Of a DNA stretch of 64,000 nt, positions 34,807-45,261 are shown one piece after another; the stretch's first letter is position 1, and every line of letters begins with the position of its first letter. The notes beneath the pieces were generated by a model. That model saw only the letters and a list, made by a program, of their open reading frames with translations. It searched no databases and was not told where the DNA came from. Source of the DNA: Haemaphysalis longicornis. Taxonomy: Eukaryota > Arthropoda > Arachnida > Ixodida > Ixodidae. The stretch lies in the NCBI GenBank assembly GCA_013339765.2, contig JABSTR010001232.1:1-64000 (forward strand). Reading direction: 5' to 3'. Position numbers and translations under genes: made by a program.

Positions 34807-34886
34807 AAGTCGAAATAGCTGAGTGTTAACGCGTCCGTTTACTGTTTTGCAGGTCAATGGTTCGATTCCTCTTCGAACCTCGCTTT
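34807..34886 (+). tRNA. tRNA-like sequence with Pol III terminator
   Basis: TAGCTGAGTGTTAACGCGTC resembles an A box region, ATGGTTCGATTCCTC is a close B box, and a T8 run follows at about 34878. The acceptor stem is weak and the anticodon arm does not fold convincingly. This is more likely a tRNA pseudogene or old SINE head than a functional tRNA gene. Confidence 0.4.
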
Positions 34887-34899
34887 TTTTTGTGAGGGT

Positions 34900-36040
34900 T
34901 TTATTAGCTCTTTTTCTTAGGACCACGTTAAGCGCCTGTATCTTGCTTTCTATGACGCCGACATTTACCATCCTCTTCCTAAACCCAAAGTAGCTCGTTT
35001 TCTCGCACCTTCTCTCTTGAGAAGCCCGCCGTGAAAACAAAACCAAAACTAACGCCAAAACCTCTTTACAGTATCAGTATATATGTCAGTTACTTTATGT
35101 GTATTCACTTTTGCGTTTAAAAACCTTAAATTTAAGCTATAAACACATTTCAGACCTTGAAAGCAGAAAGATAATTACCAATATTACAGTACTAACACAA
35201 TTTTCGTCAAACATAGAGGTGCTGCATTTGAAGTCTGGCAACTATCTCTCACTTTTTGTGGGTTTTTTTTATGGCGTTTTGTGCCGAGTGGTTGCTGGCG
35301 TGCATTGATCAGTTTTATCTATTTCAAGCTAAAATCATAGTTATAAAAGCTCTATGGGTGATGTATAACCTTCCAACCTACGCGTGTGTTGAACATGGGG
35401 ACCCCGGAAGAACGATCATCGCCGCATAAAATACTGCGCGTCAAAAGTGGATGACGCATCCGAACAAAGCGTGTTTGGTGTCCGCTATATGAAGACGACA
35501 GTGAAGGAGAATTGTACGTTGGAAACATCGTTTTTGCTCGGGTAAGTACGCATTTTTATTATCCTGCTATTCCCATTTCCCCCCTCTGGCCAACCGGCCG
35601 TCCCATCCCAATAAAGGACTTTACTACTACTATGTATTTGGTTGGAACGAGTTCTGGTGTTTATGGGTCAGTGGTTCGCTAGACCCCCATCTCGTTTGCT
35701 TGAGAGCCTACGTGAGTTAGTATACATGTGTGGCGCCCACTCCACCGTTTCCGCAGAAGTCAGCATCAATTTACGCTGAAGCTAGACCTTGGCTACGATG
35801 CTCGCGCTGTGGTACACGGCTGCTAATAATTTCACATCACACAAGGCTCTTTAACACCGGGGCGTTTGTTTATGTGTCTCTCAAACAGTGCCTTTGCGGT
35901 TGCAGATCGCAGTCGCAATTTCGCGTGAGTGGTACAACGCTCTGATTAGTCCTCCCTCGTGAATACCCGCGGTTATACCAAGAAATAACATGAACAGCAG
36001 GTTCCCTGGAAGTGCGTGTGAAAAAGCGTACACTTGATTC
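34900..36040. other. Interior of the 8.8-kb element, unassigned
   Basis: No protein domain or repeat is recognisable. Confidence 0.35.
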
Positions 36041-36047
36041 CTAGGCT

Positions 36048-36281
36048 GGCGTCTCGTAGGTGTTGTGAAATCTCCCCCCCCCCCCCCCCTACACGAATTC
36101 CGTGCAGTGCGCTTCGCAGCTATTGCGCTCGCGAGACCGGCGACAGTACGCCTCGCGGTCTTCGGGCCTCGAAGAATTCACGTACGTGCAAATTGAAGGT
36201 GAAATGCGCGCATGTGGCCTCGCAGGGAGTTAGCATAGTCTCGGGGTAGTGGGGGAGATTTCACAACGCCTACGAGGCGCC
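36048..36281. mobile_element. 234-bp MITE with 31-bp inverted ends
   Basis: The left arm 36048-36078 (GGCGTCTCGTAGGTGTTGTG then AAATCTCCCCC) and the right arm 36251-36281 are reverse complements with two differences. Between the arms are a run of 16 C (36074-36089) that grew from the CCCCC of the TIR and a GC-rich core. No clear target duplication is visible. Confidence 0.75.
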
Positions 36282-37394
36282 TGCCGATTCCATCAGAGTA
36301 GCTCTCGGGAAGTCTGGGGCTTGATATCAGAGGCATATGTATTGTTTAAATTAGTGCAGAAAATTGAGCGAATTCGCAAGTTCTCATTTTCGCAAAACCG
36401 CAGGCCATACAGAGACTAACAAGAAAGCTGTAGGCACTCACTCAACTCGATTTATATTGGAGAATTGAATGTGCAGATACAAGTCAGACATTGAAATGGA
36501 GGAGCCTCAACTATCACACACCAGTTCCGATTGAAAGCAAGGCATACAGATGAGCTGCTAGCATGCGTTCCATGCAGATTAGCTCAGCAGTGAGCTTTGC
36601 ATATATCATGCATACCCCACTCACGGTACCTGCGGGTCTAATAAATACATTCTTACTGTGACCTAAATTTCTCTTGGGGTGTTCTGGGAATGTTCTTATT
36701 AGTGCCTTGGAGATTACTGTCTTTAAACGATTAAAAATCTACTTGATGTAAGCCTTCGTGCTTTGTGTGTGCTCTTGTATTTCAACAAGTGTCAGCACAC
36801 TCACAGATTATGCACCTGCAGGTGCTGCTGCTGGCTGTCCTGGGTCAGCTGCCTTCCAGTTCAGTTTCAAAGGCTTTGCCAGGGCCTCCCTTGGACAACC
36901 GACACTGCACCTGCTGTACCCAAGTACTGCCTGGTCTTTCGTTGGTGCTCCGTACGCTTTGCCGCCAGGAATGATCATTCCTTCATCCATCATCTGGCCG
37001 CTTGGACCGCCCGTTCAGAAGTCAGCGCATTTGCTCGACACATCGGTCCAGGCACTGCTGCCATATCGGTGAACCTGCCATGATGTATACCTGTTAGCAG
37101 TGCTGTGGCCTCTGATTATTTGAAACATTTTCATGAAGCAGTGCTGTGCGTTTGGAGCGTGTCATTGCTTAGCAGAGATATTGAAGAGAATCTGGGGCCG
37201 ATGACTAAAGGGCAAGAAGAGAAATTGAACTGACTTTGAAGCAAGTATTCGCATGTAATCAAGCCAAGCAAACATTTAGGATCTTTCGATGTGGTTTTGA
37301 ACTTGCAATACAAACTGGTCTACTTCAGATCACACTGGTATTAATCATACTATACAGAAAAGTACATCCCGCAGTCTGTAGAATTCTGACAGCG
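36282..37394. other. Interior of the 8.8-kb element, unassigned
   Basis: The overlapping plus frames at 36758-37083 are all in different phases and none has a known motif. I do not call a gene. Confidence 0.35.
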
Positions 37395-38120
37395 CTTTTT
37401 TCGCAGTCTCTCATGACAGGCACTATTCTCAATGATTGGAAATTCGCAGTCTCTCATGACAGGCACTATTCTCAATGATTGGAAAATAGTCGAGGTAGCA
37501 CCAATATTTAAATCAGGAGACGGTACTTCACCATTACATTTCCCTAACAAGCACCATATGCGAGGTCGGGGAGCATTTCATCTACTCTCAGGTCGCTAAT
37601 TATTTATAAAATCACAATATCACATTCGAATATCACCACGGTTTTCACAAGGGTTACTTGAGAAACACAACTTTCAGGATTTGTTCACGATCTACATTGA
37701 TCCATTGACGTAGGCTTACAAACTGCGGTAGTTTTTCTCGATTTTTCAAAAGCATTCAATTGCATTGCACACCACAGACTACTTCTCAAACTTCACCCTA
37801 ATGTCCTCACTTGAGCGAAAGATTTTCATTCTTCTCAAATGCAGTTTACTTCTAATAAATATATACTTCGTTTGCTCGTGCTACGTTGTTGTCTCCCCAG
37901 GCAGGTTGCTTGGTCCTGTCTATCTTCCATGTTGCATATCCTCCCATGTAGGTCTATTTGCAGATGATGTTGTAATTTATCACACAATTTCTTTCGACTA
38001 CTACCGTCAATGCTTTCAATCTGATCTTAACACAATTAACTCTTGGTGCTGCAAATGGCTAATGTTGCTTATCTCTAAAACAAAGTGCATGACTTTAACG
38101 GTGGCAAGTCTCGAATTGTA
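37395..38120 (+). pseudogene. CR1/L2-group RT fragment
   Basis: In broken frames: a ..GTILNDWK..V.PIFKSGDG block, SLTSTICEVGEHFIYS, HHGFHKG, FLDFSKAF-like (LDFSKAFN in frame pieces near 37740), and LFADDVVIYHTI (about 37950) followed by QSDLNTINSWCCKWLMLL and KTKCMTLT. The FADD motif is intact but the frame is split. A perfect 43-base tandem duplication (37400-37442, 37443-37485) shifts the phase at the start. It is 5' and 3' truncated and belongs to a different family from the LINE at 16.9-20.1 kb. Confidence 0.75.
37400..37485. repeat. 43-bp perfect tandem duplication
   Basis: TTCGCAGTCTCTCATGACAG and the following 23 bases occur twice head to tail without a mismatch, so the duplication is recent compared with the RT remnant that contains it. 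Confidence 0.95.
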
Positions 38121-38297
38121 AATACTTACTTTATTAACAACAGCCTGATTACCTCATGAGGCAAAGGTGTTTTGGTAGGCCGGTAGGGGAGGGGTGATCG
38201 CATGGTGGATTTCAAAAGGTAGGTCGATTGGGAAAATAAGACGTGTGATTAATATTTTCATTTGCACTCCAAAACTCCCTTTATTTCATATGTTTAA

Positions 38298-38512
38298 CCC
38301 ACTGCAGTGGCTAGGGTGGGGTGCTGTGAAGGCGGATGTCGGTTAGATACCGCTTGGTGTGGCCGCTTTTCAGATGGAGGCAACACGTAAAGACGGCCGT
38401 GTTTTTGAGATTTCGGTGCGCACAAAATACCCAGGTAGTCTAAATTAATGCGAAGCCTTCCCCTACAGTGCTCCCCATATCCCAAGTGTAGCTTTGGCAT
38501 GTTAAACCACCG
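38298..38512 (+). mobile_element. Old, diverged Ruka-type SINE
   Basis: The order of Ruka blocks is kept (GGCCGCTTTTCAGATGGAGG, AAGACGGCCGTGTTTTTGAG, TTTCGGTGCGCACAAAATAC, CCCTACAGTGCTCCCCATAT, GTTAAACCACC) but with many substitutions. The B box is degraded. No target duplication can be seen. It is clearly older than the other copies. Confidence 0.8.
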
Positions 38513-38789
38513 TTTTTTTTTCATGTTTTTGGTATATTACCAGCTGCTGTAGCAGGTGCAACATAAAGGTGAAATTATTAATGTTTCCAAGAGCTAAATA
38601 TAAACGCCATATTGAAGTGCGTTTATGGGTCTATCTCATAGCAGTAGTGAAAGGTTATATACTCTGGTGCAGGTTAATAACGGCAATGGCTCATGTAGTG
38701 TAGTCCAGTGTTTGACGGAATGCCGTGTAGGCAGGTAAAAGCATTATTCCAATGATGAAACGTAGGTCACTGACCAAGTCAAGAAAGCC

Positions 38790-39338
38790 ATTTAACGGTT
38801 TGATGCTTGTTCACGGTGAGCATGTGTCGTGGAAAACAAAGCTATATATTGGGCATTACGCGGCGCAATGAGTTTGCGTAGATATGGTGCAGATTGCCAT
38901 ACATTATGTTGATAATGTTGGGCGTCGTCTGAACGATGAGGGACTCGAGCAGTAATCGAGAAGATAGATTGCACTCAGTTGTAAGTAATTTCGCCTTGTT
39001 CCAGTCGACCACGTGTCCCGTCCTCTCATGGTGCTCTGCCAGTGGACTTGTTTTTGCATGGCCCTTGTTCACTTCGTTCCAGTGCTGCGTTAATCTTCTG
39101 TGCAGATTGCCCGTTTCGCCAATGTACACTGATTTGCATTCAGCGCATGGAATCTAATAAACAACACCCGGAAGCTTGGAGCGTGAGAGGGGGTCTCATG
39201 GCTGACAATGTCAGAACGCAGCTTGCTAGTGGGCACATGCACGATGTATGCACTGCGTTTCTTGAAAATAGTGTGCGAGAGTTTCACTGATGTGTGGGAC
39301 GTAGGTAATTGCGGCACGTTTTTGATGCAGTCGTTGTG
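38790..39338 (-). mobile_element. Penelope-like element 3' part with GIY-YIG
   Basis: On the minus strand the frame gives VPTSKLRSDIV, a frameshift near 39130, then SVYIGETGNLHRRLTQHWNEV and LAEHHERTGHVVDWNKAKLL...SRLLLESLIVQT. This is the GIY-YIG endonuclease of Penelope-like retroelements (YIGETG, the Arg of RRL, and the conserved H and E positions are present). A 3' UTR follows to about 38560. The reverse transcriptase part is missing. Upstream, the sequence from 39160 to 39338 is repeated in inverted form at 39428-39610. Confidence 0.85.
38842..39317 (-). pseudogene. Penelope GIY-YIG endonuclease fragment
   Basis: Two frames cover the end of the linker (SHTSVKLSHTIFKKRSAYIV) and the endonuclease (95 codons, MYIGETGNLHRRLTQHW to YANSLRRVMPNI). 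The catalytic Tyr/Gly motif, Arg and Glu (LLLES) are readable. GIY-YIG enzymes make the DNA nick that primes reverse transcription in Penelope elements. One frameshift and loss of the RT make it non-functional. Confidence 0.85.
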
Positions 39339-39427
39339 GCTGCCTAAAGCATTATATTCAGAAAGAAGCGAAGAGGCGACTAGTAGGAATCCGCATTGAC
39401 ATTAGCAGTCAGAAGCGTCCACAAGGC

Positions 39428-39615
39428 CTGTGTCAAAACGTGCTGCAATTCTCGTCCTACACATCAATCAAGCTTTTGCACGCATTTTCAAGGAACACAT
39501 TGTGCACAATCGCGCACGTGCCCACTAGCAAGCTATGCTCTGACATTGTCAGCGTGAAAGACCCCCACTCACGCTTCAAGCTTCCAGGTGTTGTTTATGT
39601 TTTGAACGAAAGAAG
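39428..39615 (+). mobile_element. Inverted Penelope fragment
   Basis: The plus-strand frame reads IAHVPTSKLCSDIVSVKDPH and LPGVVYVL, the same protein segment as the minus-strand copy ending at 39338. The two arms face each other around an 89-base loop (39339-39427). This fragment stops just before the GIY-YIG motif. Confidence 0.8.
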
Positions 39616-41150
39616 TGCCATTTAAAGGTGACACGTCCTTCCTTGCCGATTTCTGATGCCTGATTGTTCAGTTTGTGGGGATAAGTTTAGCAGATTGCTC
39701 ACATGTCTAACCTGTATTTGTGCTTGAGCAGTCAAACGCTGATGTTAGCAGTGAAGTAGGTGAAAATTGCAGTTTGATTGTAGTTGTGTGCAGATTACTT
39801 ACATTGTGTTAATTCGTAGAAAAGCAAAATTGAGTTAACCCTGCTAACTGTTCCCCATTGCAGCATTTTATTATGCGAACGTTAAGGAGTTCAGCTGCTT
39901 GCTAAAGGTGAAATACACAGTGGTACAAAAAGAAGAGCATCTACTAAACAGAAATATCTTCACAATCGCAGGATGCCAACGGCCTACCAACTTGTGTCCT
40001 GCATCGTTTCTGCTGGCTGGAGCGACTCATGGAGCATTTTCCAGGTTCTCAAAGTTTGTGGTCAAGCGCTCCTTGAAGTGAAAGATGCCGCAGAGGGATC
40101 TTTTGTTTTAATGCCACAATTTCACGTGCTCAGCAGCTAATTTACTCATGAGGCTTTTTAAATATTCATCACCCAAGAGGGCATGTTACCTTCGCCTTCA
40201 GTGGAATGTGTCTGCAATGTAGTCATTTGTGACAGAAACAAGTGGACCACGTCGTGAGAGCCATTGAGGCCTTGTTGATTGTGCATGCTTCTGAAATGAC
40301 ATTTTCATTCGGCTGAATACTTTCCAAATATTACGATTTGTGAACAAATTATGGTAAAAGTCATGATTAGTTGTACTACAATGCAGGAAGGAAATGCCAA
40401 CATAGTTTTAAGCGTCTCTGGTATTTCAGATCGTTGGCTGGTGAGCAATAAAACAAACTTAAATTTTTTAAAGTAAAATATTTCAAGTAAAGTATTTTTT
40501 CGTAAAGCAAAAAGAATAATGCAAACGAAAATAAATGGCTTGGGTACCCCAACTTTTATAAGTAGATTATAAGCCGCAGTAAGGAGGGAACTATATTATG
40601 AGCCGCAGTACGGAGGAAACAATACATTTTGCATTTGGTCTTCCTTCATATTGAACTTTCCTGCTCAGCTCAAGAATACGGCACTAAACATTGCAGGTAG
40701 CTACCGTGATTGGAAGTTTGATGCAATACTGAGAAGCCAAGGGTTTTAAGGTTCAAGGAAGTTTTGTGTGGTTTGAAGTGTTGCACACCTAATTGCTTTC
40801 ACTGCATAGCATGGCGGTGCTGTGCAGTGAAGCTCGAAGGATGTGTACTGCAGTTCGGCAAAGTGAACATATAATTGGTTTTTTTACGAAGATTTGAATA
40901 ATCAACTACCTCTAAAGTTATAATTCTGTACTGAGATGTGGCTCCTGACTTTTTAAATTGATGTTTTAACAATCGGTGACACAAGTTCAAGGAAATTATC
41001 AGCTGATGTTGAGCTTCAATGGAATGTCTCCCAGAACCGAGCTTGGAAAGCCCGAATGTTTCATACCATAATCGTGTGTCATATTGTGCAATATGTGGTT
41101 TCACACCTGCTGCGCCATTTGTGAACCGAGGATGACGCACCCTTCTTGTA
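39616..41150. other. Interior of the 8.8-kb element, unassigned
   Basis: No recognisable domain. A 113-codon minus frame at 40799-41140 (MRHPRFTNGAAGVKPHIAQY) has no motif that I can name. It is the longest unexplained frame of this element and could be a remnant of its own protein. Confidence 0.3.
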
Positions 41151-41275
41151 CCCCTTTAGGTGGGTGCTTTTACAGAAGATGCTCCTACAGACTGGGGTGC
41201 TAAGTAGCACCCTAGGAGACTTTTAGGGCTCAAAGGGTGTTATAAGGCACCTGTCTTCTGGGGTGCTTCACAAAG

Positions 41276-41353
41276 GGTGCTCCTGCGGCGACAGAATCCA
41301 AGCACCCTAAAGGGTGTAAAATATTCAGTTTTTAGGGTGCTCCTGCGGCGACA
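41276..41353. repeat. Right subterminal repeats of the 8.8-kb element
   Basis: AGGGTGCTCCTGCGGCGACA occurs at about 41275 and again at 41335, 60 bases apart, among GGGTGC/GCACCC motifs that mirror the left end of the element. Confidence 0.75.
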
Positions 41354-41499
41354 AGCTGAAGCAGCTTTTTGGGCGTAAAAATTTTTAGTGTGTATACGTG
41401 TTTTAATTGGAAAGCCTATTATTTTTCCTTGTATATGATATGGCTCCTGTACAACCGATATATCTATCATGTTCTCTCCTTGGAACGTATTCAGCGATT

Positions 41500-43052
41500 C
41501 ATTCGCCTTGAAGCACCTTGCCAGGTTAATCTGTACAAACTTTAACTCTGCCTCAGGTACCTTGAATTTTTTTTTGAATCGTTGTCATTGCCCGAGTTAC
41601 TTATCTCTGTTGACCCTTTCTTTTCCCCTACAAGATGGCCCTTTCTCACACCATCGTCTACTTACTTAGATGCCTTTGACCAACTTGCCTTCTTGCATTT
41701 AGTCGTAGTTGGTTCTTTCCCGCATATTATCTTGAAATCGTTGGAAAGACGGACATCTCACGTCCATCATTGAGTGCCTTACATCTAGTACGTCCCGTCC
41801 GGCCTTGCGGTTTGTACAGCACGCACTCTTGACAGAAGAAACTCTGATGCCGGACATTCCCTGTGATGATGCTGCCCTATGTAGTCTGTGCATGTTGGGT
41901 TTTTTTTTGTTTGCACGCCCATGAGGGGTGCCCAAACCTGGCGCAGTTGTCACACCTTGGGACATACAGGTTTTCGTTTGCCCTGTACATTGTCCATCCA
42001 ATCCTCACACGTCCTTGCCCATGATTTTTTTGGAATGCTGGACCTGGGACTTGAGCTATTACTGTTACTTCACTCCTCTTTGATTGTATCTTCGCTTTTA
42101 TATTATCTGCTCTTCCTCCGTGTTGTTTGTTTAGCAAGTTCTTCTGGATTCTGCCTCCTGCGTCTCGTTCGGCACCCCCAAACTGCAGATTTCCGGCTGT
42201 ATTCCTCGTGGGAATTCCGCTGCGATGCGATGGAGGCTTTGAGAGGGGGGGGGGGGGGGGGAGGTAGGAGGAAAGGGCCGAAACTTCTGGCGAAGGGTGG
42301 CGACACCTTATCAGGCCCGTGGGGGAGGGGGGGAGGGGATATGAAAGGAGGGTATAGCGGGGGAAACTAGTAGGAGAGATGTTGATGGGGGGCTAGGGGG
42401 GGAGGTGCCAGTTTGCTTTTGAGCAACTTCATGGGGTGTCCAGTTCTGATTTGAGCCTGTCCAGTCCCTCTTTCTCATCGGCTCGGACCAAAACTCCTTG
42501 TCTTGTTTTCCGCTGTGTCACGTTCTTTAACCCCAAGCTGTGATGGTTCAAAGTTCTTTTCAGTTCAGCTTCTGCTACCTTTGCTGCGTCTTTTTCCCCT
42601 GTGTCTTTCAGTTTGATGTGCAAAACACTTTGCTTCCTCCCTTCTCCTTCCTCAGGGTCAGGGTCCCAGTGACGTTTTGCTTCGCTACTTCTCGTTACGT
42701 CTGCGAAAGTCCTCTGTGGGATACTTTTTAGTGCTCCTAGTTCACAATTCCAATTCTGCCACCCTGGCGATGAGGTCTATTGTTAGGCCCCTCATTCCTG
42801 AATATCATCTGCCAATCTTCCCACTTCTCTTTCGTCTTCAGTTAGTCGAGTTCCCTTTATCAGGCTACTGAGAATTCTTGCGTCAACTTCTTTTACCTTC
42901 CTTTGCAGTTCAGCTTTGAAGGTTTCCTCCTCCTCGTTTGCGACCTGTTTCCGTGGCTCATCCTCACATTCGTCCTTTCCGAGTTGCGGGAACTCCTCCT
43001 CATTCTGTTTGGCGGAATCCGCCTTTTCCTTCCTTTTCTTTCTGCCTGTCAT
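41500..43052 (-). pseudogene. LINE ORF1, gag-like with zinc knuckle
   Basis: The start is plausible at MTGRKKRKEKADSAKQNEEE (43052), a basic then acidic N-terminus, with a helical stretch EEETFKAELQRKVKEVDARI. After stops come HIKLKDTGEKDAAKVAEAEL and SLGLKNVTQRKTRQGVLV (about 42620-42480), then a G-rich interruption. The C-terminal part (42137-41877) is RIGWTMYRANENLYVPRCDN and CARFGHPSWAC, a CCHC knuckle, followed by CPSFQRFQDNMRERTNY. This is the gag-like ORF1 of I/R1 LINEs, which binds element RNA. It is broken by several stops. Confidence 0.8.
42236..42415. repeat. G-rich low-complexity stretch
   Basis: A run of 17 G at 42245-42261 and further GGGGAGGGGGGGAGGGG runs near 42325 and 42395. 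It interrupts the LINE ORF1 and could form G-quadruplexes on the plus strand. Confidence 0.85.
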
Positions 43053-43060
43053 GTTTTCGT

Positions 43061-44149
43061 CCCTTTACTTTTTCTTTTGCTCTCCAAACTGAAGTCCCTC
43101 GCTCTCCTTCCTACCTCCTATTCTGCTTTGGGCTCGTTACCCGCCACCTGTTGTGACTTACTCATACTGTCCCGAACGTCCTTCTTGTTTTTAGTTTTCT
43201 GCTGAATTCATCACGAAGTGGGTCTTCTTCTCTGCTAGATCTGTTTCTGTCAGGCTCAAAAAGTGGTTATAGATTTCTGTAATCCACTTAGTTGCTGAGA
43301 TTTTCGTATATTACTACTCGTCTGAATTTCCAAGTTTTAGGCTCCCATTGCAGCAGCCCGATATGATTAATATTAGAGAATAACTAATATTGAATCTCTC
43401 TGCTAATTTCCAGCTGAATTCCTATCACTTTCCTGCTTTTCTGTGTGTTAGAAATGTATCCTAACAATGCCGAAGGCAAAACTCAGCTCTTCTTTTTTAC
43501 ATTTGTGGGTGCAGTCCTAGTTGCACCGAAAAATTCTTCCACACACAACGGCACCCGAAGACTCACCTTACAAAATTTTCGTTAATTTCACCATTACACA
43601 CACATAATTTGTGTTCCCTTATGCTAGAAAATTTACTGAACCCAGTGTTATACTTCTTTTTTGAAGAAGCCGCGAACAATTTCTTAATTTAAAGTTTAAT
43701 TGGACATTTTTTCCAATTAAGCCTAGCTTTCGCTTCGAAATTTTTTCTCCTGTTTTCGAAATGAAAACTTTATTTTACGAACTGAAGATTTCTGCCCCGT
43801 AGTCTAGAACTGTTCATGGACTATTTATGCTGTGTTTTACCTCCTTTACATGCTTATTAAATTCGTAACGTAGTAAAAAATACGAGCTCACCGTTGGCCT
43901 CCCTCCCTGGCCGGCAATGCACATCCAGACAGACAGACAGACAGACCAAAATTTGTGGGTTTAAGTAGCCCAACAAAGACTATCGTCTTTGAACAAATAC
44001 GGGAGTGCAACGCCAGCACGTGCGGGACGAAAAGCAAGCGCAAAAAGAACAGAACTCCCACGGGCGCTGTTTAAGGCAGGGGGCGCCAGCACTTCGGAGG
44101 CGGTAAATTTGAATTACTTTGGGCGGTGGCAGTGAGTGGATAACGGCGC
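43061..44149. other. Unassigned DNA, perhaps LINE 5' UTR
   Basis: No gene is recognisable. A (CAGA)n run lies at 43929-43946. The first few hundred bases may belong to the 5' UTR of the minus-strand LINE. Confidence 0.35.
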
Positions 44150-44153
44150 TTAA

Positions 44154-44646
44154 AGGAGCCATGAAGAGAAAATACAACTTCGTTTAATTAGAAAGAACTA
44201 GGATTCAGTATCTCACTCAGCACCATTAGAGCCACAAAAAATGTTTTTTTAACGAAAAAAAGCAAGAAGTATATAAAAACTTTTAAATTTTGCGCCACAG
44301 TGACGTGCTATGAGCAAGAATGACGTCATAAGGCAAAAAAATATATTTCAGTGCGTTAACTGCCCGTTAGCATTCAAGTGATGTGGTCAAATGGAACTAG
44401 AGGCCCCATTACAGACGTCCAGAGATGTGTCGTCGCGACAGGTCAGTTAGGCGGCCGCCAATCGCACAAACAAGGTTCCGTGACGTCATAGAACTTGCCG
44501 AAGGGGCTAGGGGCGCCACGGCTTCACACGTTTAAACCCATATCCGTATTGTGGAATTGCGATGATATTGGTATCATTGTTATCGGGACTAAGCAGGCTT
44601 TCTAATAAACCCAACTTGTATTTGGTCTTCATGGAGTAGAACGGCT
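44154..44646. mobile_element. TTAA-target MITE, 493 bp
   Basis: TTAA flanks both ends (44150-44153 and 44647-44650). The left end AGGAGCCATGAAGAGAAAAT and the right end (reverse complement, after a 10-base insertion) CCATGAAGACCAAATACAAG form inverted repeats of about 40 bases, ending in a shared TTTATTAGAAAG-like stretch. It is related to the 860-bp element at 45262-46121. TTAA target choice and A/G-rich ends suggest the Kolobok or piggyBac type. No transposase is present. Confidence 0.7.
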
Positions 44647-44805
44647 TTAATTTTCCAAAGGCGCTCGCTGACATTAAGTGGGATATTATAGGGCGGAAGA
44701 ACATTACGGTGGAAGAACACGAGAACGCTTACAGAAATCGCGTACCCAGCATGTTCCGTGCTTCTGAGGACCACAGAAAAAGAAAAAGCACGGAGTGGGC
44801 TTTTG

Positions 44806-45022
44806 CTAAGGCGTTGCGCTGCTGAGCACGAGGTCGCGGGTTCGATTCCCGGCCGCGGCGGCCGCTTTTCTGATGGAGGCGAAAAGCAAAAACGCCCGTG
44901 TGTACGAGATTTCGGCGCACGATAAAGATCCCCAGGTGGTCAAAATTAATCCGGAGCCCTCCACTACGGCGCGCCTCATCGCCTGCGTTGCGTCGGCGCG
45001 TTAAACCCCACTATCAGAATCA
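44806..45022 (+). mobile_element. Ruka-type SINE, 5'-truncated
   Basis: It begins at CTAAGGCGTTGCGCTGCTGA, lacking the first 30 or so bases including most of the A box, and keeps the B box and full body. A 13-base target duplication GAGTGGGCTTTTG lies at 44793-44805 and 45023-45035. The tail is degenerate (CACTATCAGAATCA). Without an A box it could not be efficiently transcribed. It sits just before the RTE endonuclease remnant. Confidence 0.92.
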
Positions 45023-45035
45023 GAGTGGGCTTTTG

Positions 45036-45261
45036 ATCCACAGAGAGATGGCAGGAAAAGTACAGCAATTCTTCAGCATCAACGAAAGTGTAGGGGTAGT
45101 TCTGATGAAGCTGAACAAGCGATACAGATCAAATATACTATAAACCAACGCCCCTAAAGCTATAGCTACGTCGATGAGGCCGTAGATAATTTCTGCGATG
45201 ATGTCGAGTGCGCACTGAACGACAGAACAACAGAATTCATGATTGTGATGGGTGACCTTAC
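45036..45261 (+). mobile_element. RTE LINE endonuclease, part 1 (split)
   Basis: Reads GKVQQFFSINESVGVVLMKL, then TNAP, then FMIVMGDL up to the TTAC at 45258-45261. The N-terminal endonuclease of RTE elements has this GVV.L....TNAPTS....GDLNAKVG order. It is broken off by the TTAA-target element and continues at 46122. Confidence 0.75.

Larger units (their letters stand above)
32595..41392. mobile_element. 8.8-kb TIR element inserted in a LINE
   Basis: The ends are inverted: CACACTAAACTTTTTAACAC (left) against CACACTAAAAATTTTTACGC (right, reverse complement). Both are followed by a GC-alternating zone rich in GGGTGC and GCACCC. The left zone is a tandem array of about 125-base units. The insertion point is inside the endonuclease of the minus-strand LINE. 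No transposase that I recognise remains. The interior instead contains later insertions (two Ruka SINEs, a MITE, a LINE RT scrap and inverted Penelope pieces). The superfamily is uncertain. TA duplication fits Tc1/mariner-like target choice, but the ends do not resemble that group. The length is inflated by passengers. Confidence 0.7.
41393..43060 (-). mobile_element. I/R1-group LINE, 5' part (split element)
   Basis: This is the continuation of the LINE at 28538-32594. Minus-strand order: ORF1 from about 43052 to 41500, then the first codons of the endonuclease (DISVVQEPYHIQGKIIGFPI at 41460-41405) running into the TA duplication of the insertion. The join is in frame with the other half. A G-rich stretch with 17 consecutive G (42245-42261) and further G runs to 42410 interrupts ORF1. 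Confidence 0.85.

Noticed and set aside
36758..37083. Three overlapping frames of 69-106 codons considered as a gene
   Set aside because: All three phases are open over the same GC-balanced stretch without any known motif, which is typical of chance.
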